A stretch of DNA of 64,000 bases from Ruegeria marina (GTDB taxonomy: Bacteria > Pseudomonadota > Alphaproteobacteria > Rhodobacterales > Rhodobacteraceae). The position numbers and the translations under genes were made by a program. The stretch spans positions 62,001 to 126,000 of the forward strand of contig NZ_FMZV01000009.1 of NCBI RefSeq assembly GCF_900101475.1. Reading direction: 5' to 3'. Of this stretch, positions 43,094 to 52,421 are shown piece by piece. Numbering within the stretch: the stretch's first letter is position 1; each line of letters begins with the position of its first letter. A model generated the notes under the pieces. That model saw only the letters and a list, made by a program, of their open reading frames with translations. It was not told the DNA's origin and ran no database searches.

Positions 43094-45007
43094 ATGGGAA
43101 AAGTAATCGGTATTGACCTCGGCACCACCAACTCCTGCGTTGCCATCATGGACGGCGCCCAGCCGAAGGTCATCGAAAACTCCGAAGGGGCGCGGACCAC
43201 GCCCTCGATCGTCGCCTTCACCGAAGACGAGCGACTGGTCGGGCAGCCGGCAAAACGCCAGGCGGTCACCAACCCTTCGAACACCATTTTTGGCGTCAAG
43301 CGTCTGATCGGCCGCCGGGTCGACGACGCCGAGGTCACCAAGGACAAGAAGATGGTGCCCTTCACCATCGTGAACGGCGGCAATGGCGACGCCTGGGTCG
43401 AAGCCCGTGGCGAGAAGTTTTCGCCGTCGCAAATCTCGGCCTTCATCTTGGGTAAGATGAAGGAAACTGCGGAATCCTACCTGGGTGAGGACGTGACCCA
43501 GGCCGTGATCACCGTGCCCGCCTATTTCAACGACGCCCAGCGGCAGGCTACCAAGGACGCCGGCAAGATCGCCGGACTTGAAGTGTTGCGGATCATCAAC
43601 GAACCGACCGCCGCCGCGCTGGCCTACGGGCTCGACAAGAAGAACAGCCAGACCATCGCGGTCTATGACCTTGGCGGCGGTACCTTCGACGTTACCATCC
43701 TGGAAATCGACGACGGTCTGTTCGAGGTCAAGTCGACCAACGGCGACACTTTCCTGGGTGGCGAAGACTTCGACATGCGGATCGTCAACTACCTCGCCGA
43801 GGAGTTCAAGAAAGAGCATGGCGTCGATCTCAGCAAGGACAAGATGGCGCTCCAGCGCCTGAAGGAAGCCGCCGAAAAGGCCAAGATCGAGCTCAGCTCG
43901 ACCACCCAGACCGAGATCAACCAGCCGTTCATCTCGATGGGCGCCAACGGCCAGCCGCTGCACATGGTCATGAAACTGACCCGCGCCAAGCTGGAAAGCC
44001 TGGTGGGCGACCTGATCAAGAAGTCGATGGACCCGTGCAAGGCCGCGCTCAAGGATGCCGGCATCTCGGCTGCGGACGTTGACGAGGTGGTTCTGGTCGG
44101 CGGCATGACCCGCATGCCCAAGGTCATCGAGGAAGTGACCAAGTTCTTCGGCAAGGAGCCGCACAAGGGTGTGAACCCCGACGAGGTGGTCGCCATGGGT
44201 GCCGCCATCCAGGCCGGCGTTCTGCAGGGCGATGTCAAGGATGTGGTCCTGCTCGACGTGACCCCGCTGTCGCTGGGCATCGAAACCCTGGGTGGCGTGT
44301 TCACCCGCCTGATCGACCGCAACACCACGATCCCGACCAAGAAGTCTCAGGTCTTCTCGACCGCCGAGGACAATCAGAACGCGGTGACCATCCGCGTGTT
44401 CCAGGGCGAACGTGAAATGGCCGCCGACAACAAGATCCTGGGCCAGTTCAATCTGGAAGACATCCCGCCCGCACCGCGCGGCATGCCCCAGATCGAGGTG
44501 ACCTTCGACATCGACGCCAACGGCATCGTGTCGGTTTCGGCCAAGGACAAGGGCACCGGCAAGGAACAGAAGATCACCATCCAGGCCTCGGGCGGTCTCT
44601 CGGACGAGGACATCGAAAAGATGGTCAAGGACGCCGAGGAAAACGCCGAAGCCGACAAGGCGCGCAAGTCGCTGGTCGAGGCGCGCAACCAGGCCGAAAG
44701 CCTCATCCACTCGACCGAGAAGTCGATCGAGGAGCACGGCGACAAGGTCGACCCGACCACCGTCGAGGCGATCGAACTGGCTATTGCCGCGCTCAAGGAT
44801 GATCTCGAAAAGGATGGCGTCAGCGCCGAAAAGATCAAGTCGGGCATCCAGAACGTGACCGAAGCGGCCATGAAGCTGGGCGAAGCGATCTACAAGGCGC
44901 AGAGCGAAGGCGGCGATGACGAGCCGACTGCGGCCGATGCCGAAGGTCGTGATGACGATATCGTCGATGCCGAGTTCGAAGATCTGGGCGAAGACAAGCG
45001 CAAGTAA
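43094..45007 (+). CDS. dnaK: Chaperone DnaK (Hsp70)
   Basis: ATP-dependent chaperone, 637 residues. The ATPase domain starts [20 protein letters not shown] and contains [17 protein letters not shown] and [19 protein letters not shown]. The substrate-binding domain begins after [18 protein letters not shown], and the helical lid ends in an acidic tail ([13 protein letters not shown]). AAAGGGA lies 7 nt upstream of ATG. dnaJ follows after 75 bp containing a strong hairpin. Confidence 0.98.
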   Translation: MGKVIGIDLGTTNSCVAIMDGAQPKVIENSEGARTTPSIVAFTEDERLVGQPAKRQAVTNPSNTIFGVKRLIGRRVDDAEVTKDKKMVPFTIVNGGNGDAWVEARGEKFSPSQISAFILGKMKETAESYLGEDVTQAVITVPAYFNDAQRQATKDAGKIAGLEVLRIINEPTAAALAYGLDKKNSQTIAVYDLGGGTFDVTILEIDDGLFEVKSTNGDTFLGGEDFDMRIVNYLAEEFKKEHGVDLSKDKMALQRLKEAAEKAKIELSSTTQTEINQPFISMGANGQPLHMVMKLTRAKLESLVGDLIKKSMDPCKAALKDAGISAADVDEVVLVGGMTRMPKVIEEVTKFFGKEPHKGVNPDEVVAMGAAIQAGVLQGDVKDVVLLDVTPLSLGIETLGGVFTRLIDRNTTIPTKKSQVFSTAEDNQNAVTIRVFQGEREMAADNKILGQFNLEDIPPAPRGMPQIEVTFDIDANGIVSVSAKDKGTGKEQKITIQASGGLSDEDIEKMVKDAEENAEADKARKSLVEARNQAESLIHSTEKSIEEHGDKVDPTTVEAIELAIAALKDDLEKDGVSAEKIKSGIQNVTEAAMKLGEAIYKAQSEGGDDEPTAADAEGRDDDIVDAEFEDLGEDKRK

Positions 45008-45026
45008 CCGGTCATCCGGGCCAGAA

Positions 45027-45055
45027 CGGGCCGGTCCGTTCACCGGACCGGCCCG
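45027..45055 (+). other. Strong hairpin between dnaK and dnaJ
   Basis: CGGGCCGGTCCG and CGGACCGGCCCG form a perfect 12-bp stem with loop TTCAC. No T-run follows, so it is not a classical terminator. It could be a partial terminator, an RNA-processing site or a stabilising 3' structure that lowers dnaJ output relative to dnaK. Confidence 0.7.
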
Positions 45056-45082
45056 CATTCGTTGAGGCAGAAGGAAAATCGG

Positions 45083-46228
45083 ATGTCAAAACGCGACTAT
45101 TACGACGTGCTCGGGGTGTCCAAGGGCGCGTCGGCGGACGAGATCAAGAAGGCCTTCCGCACCAAGGCCAAGGAATTGCACCCCGACCGGAACAAGGACA
45201 ATCCGGACGCCGAGGCCAGGTTCAAGGAAGCGAACGAGGCTTACGACATTCTCAAGGACGCCGACAAAAAGGCGGCCTATGACCGGTACGGCCATGCCGC
45301 GTTTGAAAACGGCACCGGCGCGGGCGCGCGGCCGGGCGGCGGCTTCGGGTCCGGCGATTTCTCCAGCGCGTTCTCGGACGTGTTCGAGGATCTGTTCGGT
45401 GATTTCATGGGCCAGCGCGGCGGCGGCGGTGGCCGGCGCGCCGCGCGCGGGTCGGACCTGCGCTATAACCTGCGGGTCACGCTCGAGGATTCCTTCTCGG
45501 GCATGCAAAAGACGATCAATGTGCCCACCGCCGTCAGTTGTTCGGCCTGCGAAGGCACCGGCGCCGAGGGCGGGGTCGAACCCACCACCTGCCCGACCTG
45601 TTCGGGCATGGGCAAGGTGCGCGCGCAACAGGGGTTCTTTACCGTCGAACGGACCTGTCCCACCTGCTCGGGCCTCGGTCAGATCATCAAGAACCCGTGC
45701 AAATCCTGCCGCGGCGCGGGCCGGGTCGAAAAAGACCGCTCGCTCAGCGTGAACATTCCCGCCGGTGTCGAGACCGGCACCCGCATCCGCCTGGCTGGCG
45801 AGGGCGAGGCGGGGATGCGTGGCGGCCCGCCGGGCGATCTCTATATCTTTGTCGAGGTGACCAAGCACGATCTGTTCGAACGCGACGGTGTGAACCTCTA
45901 TTGCCGGGTGCCGGTCAGCATGGCCAAGGCGGCGCTGGGCGGCGCCATCGAGGTGCCGACCATCGACGGCGGCCGGGGCCGGGTGCAGGTGCCCGCCGGC
46001 AGCCAGTCGGGCCGGCAGATGCGCCTGCGCGGCAAGGGTATGCCGGCGCTGCGAGGCGGCGGTATCGGCGACATGTTCATCGAACTGGCGGTGGAAACCC
46101 CGGTCAACCTGACCAGCAGGCAAAAGGACCTGCTGCGCGAGTTCGAGGAGCTGAGCGAGGACAACAATCCCGAGACCAAGAGCTTCTTCTCCTCGGTCAA
46201 GTCGTTCTGGGACGGGATGAAAGGGTAG
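45083..46228 (+). CDS. dnaJ: Co-chaperone DnaJ (Hsp40)
   Basis: Stimulates the DnaK ATPase. The 381 residues have the J domain ([23 protein letters not shown] in [10 protein letters not shown]), a Gly-rich segment (about 75-125), and four zinc motifs ([42 protein letters not shown]), then C-terminal substrate domains. ATG 45083 with AAGGAAAA is chosen over an upstream in-frame ATG 7 codons earlier. Confidence 0.97.
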   Translation: MSKRDYYDVLGVSKGASADEIKKAFRTKAKELHPDRNKDNPDAEARFKEANEAYDILKDADKKAAYDRYGHAAFENGTGAGARPGGGFGSGDFSSAFSDVFEDLFGDFMGQRGGGGGRRAARGSDLRYNLRVTLEDSFSGMQKTINVPTAVSCSACEGTGAEGGVEPTTCPTCSGMGKVRAQQGFFTVERTCPTCSGLGQIIKNPCKSCRGAGRVEKDRSLSVNIPAGVETGTRIRLAGEGEAGMRGGPPGDLYIFVEVTKHDLFERDGVNLYCRVPVSMAKAALGGAIEVPTIDGGRGRVQVPAGSQSGRQMRLRGKGMPALRGGGIGDMFIELAVETPVNLTSRQKDLLREFEELSEDNNPETKSFFSSVKSFWDGMKG

Positions 46229-46242
46229 GTGGCGCTGCCCTC

Positions 46243-46290
46243 GTCGCCGCGGGGCGGCGACTCCCCTGGAGTATTTTTGATAAGATGAAG
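46243..46290 (+). repeat. Composite intergenic repeat, copy 2 (hairpin + GGAGTATTT box)
   Basis: An 8-bp hairpin (GTCGCCGC, loop GGG, GCGGCGAC; 46243-46261) is followed after 6 nt by GGAGTATTT (46268-46276), and the box ends AAGATGAAG at 46290. It follows dnaJ by 14 bp and immediately precedes the dnaKJ terminator stem. Confidence 0.75.
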
Positions 46291-46325
46291 ACGGCAGGCG
46301 CGCGGGCGTCTGCCGTTTTTGTTTG
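46291..46325 (+). terminator. Rho-independent terminator of dnaKJ
   Basis: ACGGCAGGCGC and GCGTCTGCCGT pair over 11 bp (one G-T) with a GCGG loop, followed by TTTTTGTTT. It begins 62 bp after the dnaJ stop and separates the chaperone operon from the thiamine riboswitch. Confidence 0.85.
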
Positions 46326-46372
46326 AGATTTCCTCTTGATTGTCATTGCGTCACCTGAGATTGTGCGCGCCA

Positions 46373-46460
46373 ACCGTTGGGGTGCCCCGTGTGGGGCTGA
46401 GAGGCGCGGATGCGTCAACCCATCGAACCTGATCCGGGCAATACCGGCGTAGGGAACGGT
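46373..46460 (+). promoter_or_regulatory. TPP riboswitch (thi box)
   Basis: All hallmark elements are present: GGGGTGCCCC then GGCTGAGA, then GAACCTGATCCGGG, TAATACCGG-like loop and CGTAGGGA. P1 closes by ACCGTT (46373-46378) with AACGGT (46455-46460). The 3' strand of P1 (GGGAACGG) could alternatively pair with CCGTT-G-CCC at 46489-46497, a possible switching helix. It should repress the downstream thi operon when thiamine pyrophosphate is bound. Confidence 0.95.
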
Positions 46461-46516
46461 CTCGCACTTTCGGACGTTTTCCATGCCCCCGTTGCCCCTG
46501 AACCGGAGTAGCGGAT

Positions 46517-47320
46517 ATGGCGGCGATTGCCCTGACGATTGCGGGGTCCGACAGTGGCGGTGGCGCCGGTATCCAGGCCGACCTGAAGGCGATGTCGGCG
46601 CTGGGTGTCTATGGCGCCTCGGTGATCACGGCGGTGACCGCGCAGAACACATGCGCGGTGACGGCGGTACACGGCATCCCAACGCAGGTTATCCGGGCAC
46701 AGATCGATGCGGTTCTGGATGATCTTGACGTAAAGGCGATCAAAATCGGCATGCTGGCGACGCCCGAGATCATCGGGGCCGTGGCCGATGCCATTGCCGG
46801 GTTTGACGGGCCCATCGTGCTGGACCCGGTGATGGTGGCGAAATCGGGTGATGCGCTTTTGGCCGAGGCGGCAGTGGCCAGCCTGGGCGACCGGCTCTTG
46901 CCGCGCGCGACCCTGTTGACGCCGAACCTGCCCGAGGCCGCGCGCCTGTTGCAGGAGACAGATGCCGACACGCCAGAGGATATGGCCACTCAGGCGCAGG
47001 CGTTGCTTGCCCTGGGGGCGGGGGCCGTGCTGATGAAGGGCGGGCACGGCCGGGGCACGGTGTGTCATGATTTGTTGGTGACACCGGCCGGAGTACTGGC
47101 CGAGTTCACCGCACCGCGCCGGGCAACGAAGAACACCCATGGCACCGGCTGTACGCTCAGTTCGGCGATTGCCGCCGGTCTGGCCAAAGGTCTGTCCCTG
47201 AAGAGCGCGGTGCAAGAGGCGCATACCTATCTGCAAGGTGCCATCGTGGCGGCGGATGGGTTGGGTGTGGGGCAGGGTCACGGCCCGGTGCATCATTTCC
47301 ACCGGGTCTGGCCGGCATGA
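46517..47320 (+). CDS. thiD: Hydroxymethylpyrimidine/phosphomethylpyrimidine kinase ThiD
   Basis: Phosphorylates HMP and HMP-P to HMP-PP, the pyrimidine donor for thiamine. The 267 residues begin IALTIAGSDSGGGAGIQADL and include VLDPVMVAKSGD, LLTPNLPEAARLL and the ribokinase-like anion hole KNTHGTGCTLSSAIA. It is the first gene after the TPP riboswitch, with GGAG 8 nt upstream. It overlaps thiO by 4 bp. Confidence 0.95.
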   Translation: MAAIALTIAGSDSGGGAGIQADLKAMSALGVYGASVITAVTAQNTCAVTAVHGIPTQVIRAQIDAVLDDLDVKAIKIGMLATPEIIGAVADAIAGFDGPIVLDPVMVAKSGDALLAEAAVASLGDRLLPRATLLTPNLPEAARLLQETDADTPEDMATQAQALLALGAGAVLMKGGHGRGTVCHDLLVTPAGVLAEFTAPRRATKNTHGTGCTLSSAIAAGLAKGLSLKSAVQEAHTYLQGAIVAADGLGVGQGHGPVHHFHRVWPA

Positions 47321-48294
47321 TGCTCTGGTCGGTCATAGGTGCGGGGGTTGCCGGCCTGGCGGTCGCGACCGAGCTGGTCGCGCGCGGCGCACAGGTGCAG
47401 GTGTTCGATCCCTCCGGACCGCCCGGCCCGCATGGGTGCAGTTGGTGGGCAGGCGGCATGCTTGCCCCCTGGTGCGAGTATGAAAACGCCGAGGAGCCGG
47501 TTTTGCGCCTGGGCCAGCAGGCCATCGCATGGTGGGCGCAACACACTACCGTCACCCGGTGCGGCACACTGGTGGTGGCCAACCCGCGCGACTTGCCGGA
47601 CCTGCGCCGCTTTGCCCGCCGGACCGAAGGGTTTGCCGAGGTCAATCACGCGGAAATTGCTCAGTTAGAGCCTGATCTTGCGTTCTTCTCCAAAGGCCTG
47701 TTTTTCCCGGACGAAGCGCATCTGGATCCGCGCCGCGCGCTCTCGGACCTTTATCGCGGCCTCATTGACAAGGGCGTCACCTTTCACTGCAAACCTGCCC
47801 CCACCGGGCTGGAGAACGCCATCGACTGCCGTGGCCTGCACGCGCGCGAGGTGCTGCATGACCTGCGCGGCGTCAAGGGCGAGATGCTGGTGATCCGCGC
47901 GCCAGATGTGGCTCTAACAAGGCCAGTTCGCCTGTTGCACCCACGCATGCCGCTTTATGTCGTGCCGCGCAGCGATCATGTCTACATGCTGGGCGCAACG
48001 ATGATCGAGAGTGAGGACAGCGGCCGCATCACGGCGCGCTCGATGCTGGAACTTCTTAGCGCCGCCTATGCGCTGAACCCCGCTTTTGGCGAGGCCGAGG
48101 TGCTGGAAATCGGCGTCGATCTGCGCCCGGCCTTTCCCGACAACCTGCCGCGCATCCGGCGGCTGGGGCGGACGATCTATGCCAATGGCCTTTATCGCCA
48201 CGGCTACCTGCTAGCGCCTGCGCTGGCGCAAGGGGTGGCCGACCTGGCGCTCAGCAACACACATACGGAGTTGGTCGATGAAGATCGTGCTTAA
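47317..48294 (+). CDS. thiO: Glycine oxidase ThiO (FAD-dependent)
   Basis: Oxidises glycine to the imine used for the thiazole ring, the aerobic alternative to ThiH. The FAD motif is VIGAGVAGLAVATELVARGA. SWWAGGMLAPWCE, VVPRSDHVYMLGATMIESED and the C-terminal NGLYRHGYLLAPALAQGVADL fit the family, at 325 residues. It overlaps thiD by 4 bp and thiS by 17 bp. Confidence 0.92.
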   Translation: MMLWSVIGAGVAGLAVATELVARGAQVQVFDPSGPPGPHGCSWWAGGMLAPWCEYENAEEPVLRLGQQAIAWWAQHTTVTRCGTLVVANPRDLPDLRRFARRTEGFAEVNHAEIAQLEPDLAFFSKGLFFPDEAHLDPRRALSDLYRGLIDKGVTFHCKPAPTGLENAIDCRGLHAREVLHDLRGVKGEMLVIRAPDVALTRPVRLLHPRMPLYVVPRSDHVYMLGATMIESEDSGRITARSMLELLSAAYALNPAFGEAEVLEIGVDLRPAFPDNLPRIRRLGRTIYANGLYRHGYLLAPALAQGVADLALSNTHTELVDEDRA

Positions 48295-48472
48295 CGGAGA
48301 ATCGCGCGAGGTCGAGGCCGAAACCCTGGCCGCGCTGCTGTTGGAATGCGGCCTGACGGGTCGGGTGGCTACTGCCGTGAACGAAAGTTTCGTGCCCTCA
48401 TCCCTGCGCGCGGGTCACCAGCTGAACGATGGCGACCGGGTCGAGGTTCTCGCCCCGATGCAGGGAGGCTGA
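48278..48472 (+). CDS. thiS: Sulfur carrier protein ThiS
   Basis: A 64-residue ubiquitin-like carrier. Its C-terminal Gly-Gly (APMQGG) is adenylated and thiocarboxylated to deliver sulfur to the thiazole. The fold pattern MKIVLNGESREVEAETLAAL and LNDGDRVEVLAPMQGG is clear. It overlaps thiO and lies 3 bp before thiG. Confidence 0.93.
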   Translation: MKIVLNGESREVEAETLAALLLECGLTGRVATAVNESFVPSSLRAGHQLNDGDRVEVLAPMQGG

Positions 48473-48475
48473 GAC

Positions 48476-49240
48476 ATGCGTGCATTCTACGGAACTGAAT
48501 TGCCGAACCCGCTGATGCTGGGCACCGCGCAATATCCCAGCCCCGCCATCTTGGAACAGGCGTTCCGCGTCAGCGGGGCGGGTGTGGCCACCGTGTCGCT
48601 GCGACGGGAATCCGGGGCGGGACAGACCTTCTGGTCGATGATTCGTGATCTGGGCGTGCTGATCCTGCCCAACACCGCCGGCTGCCACACGGTGAAAGAG
48701 GCGGTGACCACCGCCCATATGGCGCGCGAGGTGTTCGGCACGCCCTGGATCAAGCTAGAACTGATCGGCCATACCGACAGCCTGCAACCCGACGTGTTCC
48801 AACTGGTCGAGGCCGCGCGCATCCTGACCGACGACGGGTTCCAGGTGTTCCCCTATACCACCGACGACCTGATCGTCGGCGAACGGCTGCTGGCGGCGGG
48901 GTGCGAGGTGCTGATGCCCTGGGGCGCGCCCATCGGTTCGGGCCGGGGGCTGAACAACGAATATGCGCTGCGCGCGATGCGGGCCGAATTTCCCGATGTG
49001 CCGCTGGTGGTCGATGCGGGCATCGGTCTGCCCAGTCATGCCGCCCGCGCCATGGAGCTTGGCTATGACGCGGTTCTGCTCAACACCGCCGTGGCCCGCG
49101 CGGGCGACCCGGTGGATATGGCGCGCGCCATGGCGCTGGCCATCGAGGCCGGGCAACTGGCCCATCGCGCCGACCCGATCGAAGCGCGCGATATGGCCAG
49201 CGCTTCGACCCCTGTTATCGGAAAGGCTTTCCTGTCATGA
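48476..49240 (+). CDS. thiG: Thiazole synthase ThiG
   Basis: Condenses DXP, dehydroglycine and ThiS-thiocarboxylate. The 254-residue TIM-barrel protein has [18 protein letters not shown], the Schiff-base Lys in [24 protein letters not shown] and [19 protein letters not shown]. The phosphate-binding loops are intact. It overlaps thiE by 4 bp. Confidence 0.95.
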   Translation: MRAFYGTELPNPLMLGTAQYPSPAILEQAFRVSGAGVATVSLRRESGAGQTFWSMIRDLGVLILPNTAGCHTVKEAVTTAHMAREVFGTPWIKLELIGHTDSLQPDVFQLVEAARILTDDGFQVFPYTTDDLIVGERLLAAGCEVLMPWGAPIGSGRGLNNEYALRAMRAEFPDVPLVVDAGIGLPSHAARAMELGYDAVLLNTAVARAGDPVDMARAMALAIEAGQLAHRADPIEARDMASASTPVIGKAFLS

Positions 49241-49833
49241 CGCTCGACCGGTTCTATCCGATCTTCGACCGTACCGACTGGCTGCGCCGGATGCTGCCGC
49301 TGGGGGTCCGGCTGGTGCAGCTTAGGATCAAGGACCAGCCCGACGCGCTGATCCGCGCCGAGATTGCCATCGCGCGCGACCTCTGCCGCGCGCATGGGGC
49401 GGTGCTGGTGGTCAACGACTATTGGGAGGCGGCCATCGACGCGGGCTGCGACTGGCTGCACCTGGGGCAAGAGGATCTGGATCAGGCCGACCTGCGCGCG
49501 ATCCGCAAGGCAGGGTTGAAACTGGGCGTCTCCACCCATGACGATGACGAGTTGGAGCGAGTTCTGGGCATGGATCCCGACTATGTCGCGCTGGGTCCGG
49601 TCTATCCGACCATCCTGAAACAGATGAAATGGCACCAGCAGGGCCTGCCGCGTGTCACCGAGTGGAAGGCCCGCGTGGGAGCGATCCCGCTGGTCGGCAT
49701 TGGCGGGATGAGCGTCGAGCGTGCGCCGGGCGTGTTGGCCGTCGGGGCCGATATCGTCTCGGTCGTCACCGACATTACCCTCAACCCCGACCCCGAGGCA
49801 CGGGTGCGCCAGTGGATCGAGGTCACCCGATGA
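49237..49833 (+). CDS. thiE: Thiamine phosphate synthase ThiE
   Basis: Couples HMP-PP with the thiazole phosphate. The 198 residues carry [51 protein letters not shown] and [20 protein letters not shown], with diphosphate-binding residues conserved. ATGA overlaps join it to thiG and to the ThiF-like gene. Confidence 0.93.
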   Translation: MTLDRFYPIFDRTDWLRRMLPLGVRLVQLRIKDQPDALIRAEIAIARDLCRAHGAVLVVNDYWEAAIDAGCDWLHLGQEDLDQADLRAIRKAGLKLGVSTHDDDELERVLGMDPDYVALGPVYPTILKQMKWHQQGLPRVTEWKARVGAIPLVGIGGMSVERAPGVLAVGADIVSVVTDITLNPDPEARVRQWIEVTR

Positions 49834-50795
49834 ATCGCTATACCCGCCAGATGATGCTGCCGCAGGTCGGGACCGAGGGGCAGGCCCGGCTTGCCGCCGC
49901 CCGCGTGCTGGTGGTCGGCGCCGGTGGTCTCGCGGCCTCGGCGCTGCCCTTGCTCGCCGCCGCCGGGGTGGGGCGGATCGACATCTTCGACGGCGACCGG
50001 ATCGAGCTGTCGAACCTGCACCGCCAGACGCTGTTCACCGAGGCGGATGTTGGCCGGGCCAAGGCCGAGGTCGCCGCCGAACGCTGTCGCGCGCTCAATT
50101 CGGAAAGTGTCCTGACCGGTACAAAACGGTCAATCACCCCGGAAAACGTGGTGCAAAACGGTCAAAACGCCGATCTGGTGCTGGATTGCGCCGACAGCTA
50201 CGCCGCCAGCTATCTGCTCAGCGACACCTGTCTTGCGCTGGGCAAACCGCTGATCAGCGCCTCGGTTCTGGGGCTCGGCGGTTATGCCGGCGGCTTCTGC
50301 GGCGGGGCACCCAGCTTGCGCGCGGTTTTTCCCGACGCGCCAGATGGTACGGCCAGTTGCGCAACGGCTGGCGTGTTGGGGCCGGTTGTTTCCATATTAG
50401 GCTCTATACAGGCACAAATGGCGCTCTCGGTGCTTATGGGGCTGGCACCTTCGCCGCTGGGCCAGATAGTGCAGGTCGACGCGCAAACCTGGCGGAACAG
50501 CGCGTTCCGTTTCGACGACGCGCCAGAACCCGTGACCGCCTTCCGCTTTGTCGCGCCCTCGGAGCTGACGACCGAGGACCTCATTATTGAGTTGCGATCC
50601 GAGGACGAAGCGCCACGTCCTGCGCACCCATCCGCCCTGCGGATGACAACGCCCGAGATCACGATATCAGACACTAACAAAGGAAAAAGACTGGCTCTGT
50701 GTTGCGCCACCGGCCTTCGGGCCTGGCGCATGGCAGAGCGGTTGCAACCGGATTGGCCCGGTGAGATCGTCCTCGTCGCGGCCGCCACATCATGA
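49830..50795 (+). CDS. thiF: ThiF/MoeB-type adenylyltransferase fused to a short rhodanese-like domain
   Basis: Should adenylate the ThiS C-terminus. The E1-like domain shows VLVVGAGGLAASALPLLAAA, DGDRIELSNLHRQTLF, LVLDCADSYAASYLLSD and the Cys-containing TASCATAGVLGPVVSILGS. The CxxC zinc pairs of MoeB are absent (SLRA where a CxxC is expected). From about residue 250 a compact rhodanese-like region follows, with active-site loop CATGLR, so sulfur transfer may occur in the same 321-residue protein. ATG 49830 overlaps the thiE stop; the long upstream frame is a shadow of thiE. Confidence 0.87.
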   Translation: MNRYTRQMMLPQVGTEGQARLAAARVLVVGAGGLAASALPLLAAAGVGRIDIFDGDRIELSNLHRQTLFTEADVGRAKAEVAAERCRALNSESVLTGTKRSITPENVVQNGQNADLVLDCADSYAASYLLSDTCLALGKPLISASVLGLGGYAGGFCGGAPSLRAVFPDAPDGTASCATAGVLGPVVSILGSIQAQMALSVLMGLAPSPLGQIVQVDAQTWRNSAFRFDDAPEPVTAFRFVAPSELTTEDLIIELRSEDEAPRPAHPSALRMTTPEITISDTNKGKRLALCCATGLRAWRMAERLQPDWPGEIVLVAAATS

Positions 50796-50808
50796 AAGGA
50801 AACGCGAC

Positions 50809-51744
50809 ATGAAACACCTGGTAACCGCATTGGCGCTGCTGACCGCGACGCCCGCCTTGGCGCAGGACAAGATGACCCTGCTGCTGGACTGGTTCGTCAA
50901 CCCCGATCACGGCCCTATCATCATCGCGCAGGAAAAGGGATATTTTGCGGAACAGGGTCTGGAGGTCGAGGTCGTCGCCCCGGCCGACCCATCGGCCCCG
51001 CCGCGCCTGGTGGCGGCCGGTCAGGCCGATCTGGCGGTCAGCTATCAGCCGCAACTGCACTTGCAAATCCACGAGGGGCTGCCCCTGAAACGCGTGGGTA
51101 CGCTGGTCGCCACCCCGCTCAACTGCCTTCTGGTGCTCGAGGATGGCCCGATCAAATCGCCCGCCGACCTCAAGGGAAAGAAGATAGGCTTCTCGGTCGC
51201 CGGGGTCGAAGAGGCGATCCTGACCACGGTTCTGGGTAAATATGACGTTGCCCTGAGCGATGTCGAGATGATCAACGTCAACTTCTCGCTGTCGCCCGCG
51301 CTGATGAGTGGCCAGGTCGACGCAGTCATCGGGGCTTTCCGGAATTTCGAGTTGAATCAGATGGATATCGAAGGGGTGCAGGGCCGCTGCTTCTATATCG
51401 AGGAAGAGGGCGTGCCGTCCTATGACGAGCTGATCTATGTCGCCAATCCCGAGCGGATGGATGCCGACAAGATCGCGCGCTTCCTTGAGGCGACCGAGAA
51501 GGCGACGCAGTTCATCGTCAACAACCCGCAGGCCAGCTGGGAGATCTTCGCCGCCACCTCGCCCGAGTTGCAGGACGAACTGAACAAGCGCGCCTGGGCG
51601 GATACGCTGCCGCGTTTTTCCCTGCGCCCGGCCGGGTTCGACGCGGGCCGCTATGCCCGGTTCGAGAATTTCCTCAAGGACAGCGGGTTGATCGACAGCG
51701 TGAACCCGGTCTCGGCCATCACCATTGACGTGACCGCCGAATGA
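50809..51744 (+). CDS. thiY: NMT1/THI5-like periplasmic substrate-binding protein (thiamine pyrimidine uptake)
   Basis: 311 residues with a signal peptide (MKHLVTALALLTATPALAQ-D). The THI5-like region is LLLDWFVNPDHGPIIIAQEK, then KGYFAEQGLEVEV, and VAAGQADLAVSYQPQL. Relatives (ThiY) bind N-formyl-4-amino-5-aminomethyl-2-methylpyrimidine. Its place between thiamine genes, before tenA and the ABC ATPase and permease, supports this. AAGGAAA precedes ATG 50809. The gene symbol is given by analogy. Confidence 0.85.
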   Translation: MKHLVTALALLTATPALAQDKMTLLLDWFVNPDHGPIIIAQEKGYFAEQGLEVEVVAPADPSAPPRLVAAGQADLAVSYQPQLHLQIHEGLPLKRVGTLVATPLNCLLVLEDGPIKSPADLKGKKIGFSVAGVEEAILTTVLGKYDVALSDVEMINVNFSLSPALMSGQVDAVIGAFRNFELNQMDIEGVQGRCFYIEEEGVPSYDELIYVANPERMDADKIARFLEATEKATQFIVNNPQASWEIFAATSPELQDELNKRAWADTLPRFSLRPAGFDAGRYARFENFLKDSGLIDSVNPVSAITIDVTAE

Positions 51745-52421
51745 CCGCTCCCGACTATGGCCGCGCCTTCGGGCGGATGCGCAGAGCGGCCGGCCAGCCG
51801 TGGCGGGACTACACCCGCCACGCCTTTGTCGAGGGGATGAAGGACGGGTCCCTGCCACGCAATGCATTCCTGCATTACCTGCGGCAGGACTACGTGTTCC
51901 TGATCCATTTCTCTCGCGCCTGGGCGCTGGCCGTGGTCAAGAGCGAAACCCATGCCGAGATGCTGGCCGCCGTCGCTACCGTCAACGCGCTGGTGGCCGA
52001 GGAAATGCAGCTCCATATCGGGGTGTGCGAGGCGTCGGGGATTTCGCGGGATGAGCTGTTTGCCACCCCGGAACGGCCCGAAAATCTGGCTTATACCCGC
52101 TTCGTGCTCGAGGCCGGGTACAGCGGCGACCTGGCCGATCTGCTGGCCGCACTGGCGCCCTGCGTCATGGGCTATGGCGAGATCGGCGCGCGACTGGTGG
52201 TCGAGGCGACCAGCGAGAGCTACAGGGGCTGGATCGACACCTATGCCGGATCCGAGTATCAATCCGCATGCAAGGCGGTCGGTGAATTGATGGATCAGGC
52301 CCTGACACGGCGAATTGGGGCGGATTTCGAATCCTCGCCGCGCTGGGAGCGTCTGTGCCGGACCTTTTGCACCGCGACCGAGCTCGAGGTCAACTTCTGG
52401 CAGATGGGACTGACCCCGTGA
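51741..52421 (+). CDS. tenA: TenA family aminopyrimidine aminohydrolase (thiaminase II)
   Basis: Hydrolyses aminomethylpyrimidine to HMP for salvage. The 226 residues show HYLRQDYVFLIHFSRAWALA, the acidic site VAEEMQLHIGVCE, the catalytic Cys in LAALAPCVMGYGEIG and a C-terminal ATELEVNFWQMGL. It overlaps both neighbours by 4 bp, within the pyrimidine uptake genes. Confidence 0.92.
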   Translation: MTAPDYGRAFGRMRRAAGQPWRDYTRHAFVEGMKDGSLPRNAFLHYLRQDYVFLIHFSRAWALAVVKSETHAEMLAAVATVNALVAEEMQLHIGVCEASGISRDELFATPERPENLAYTRFVLEAGYSGDLADLLAALAPCVMGYGEIGARLVVEATSESYRGWIDTYAGSEYQSACKAVGELMDQALTRRIGADFESSPRWERLCRTFCTATELEVNFWQMGLTP

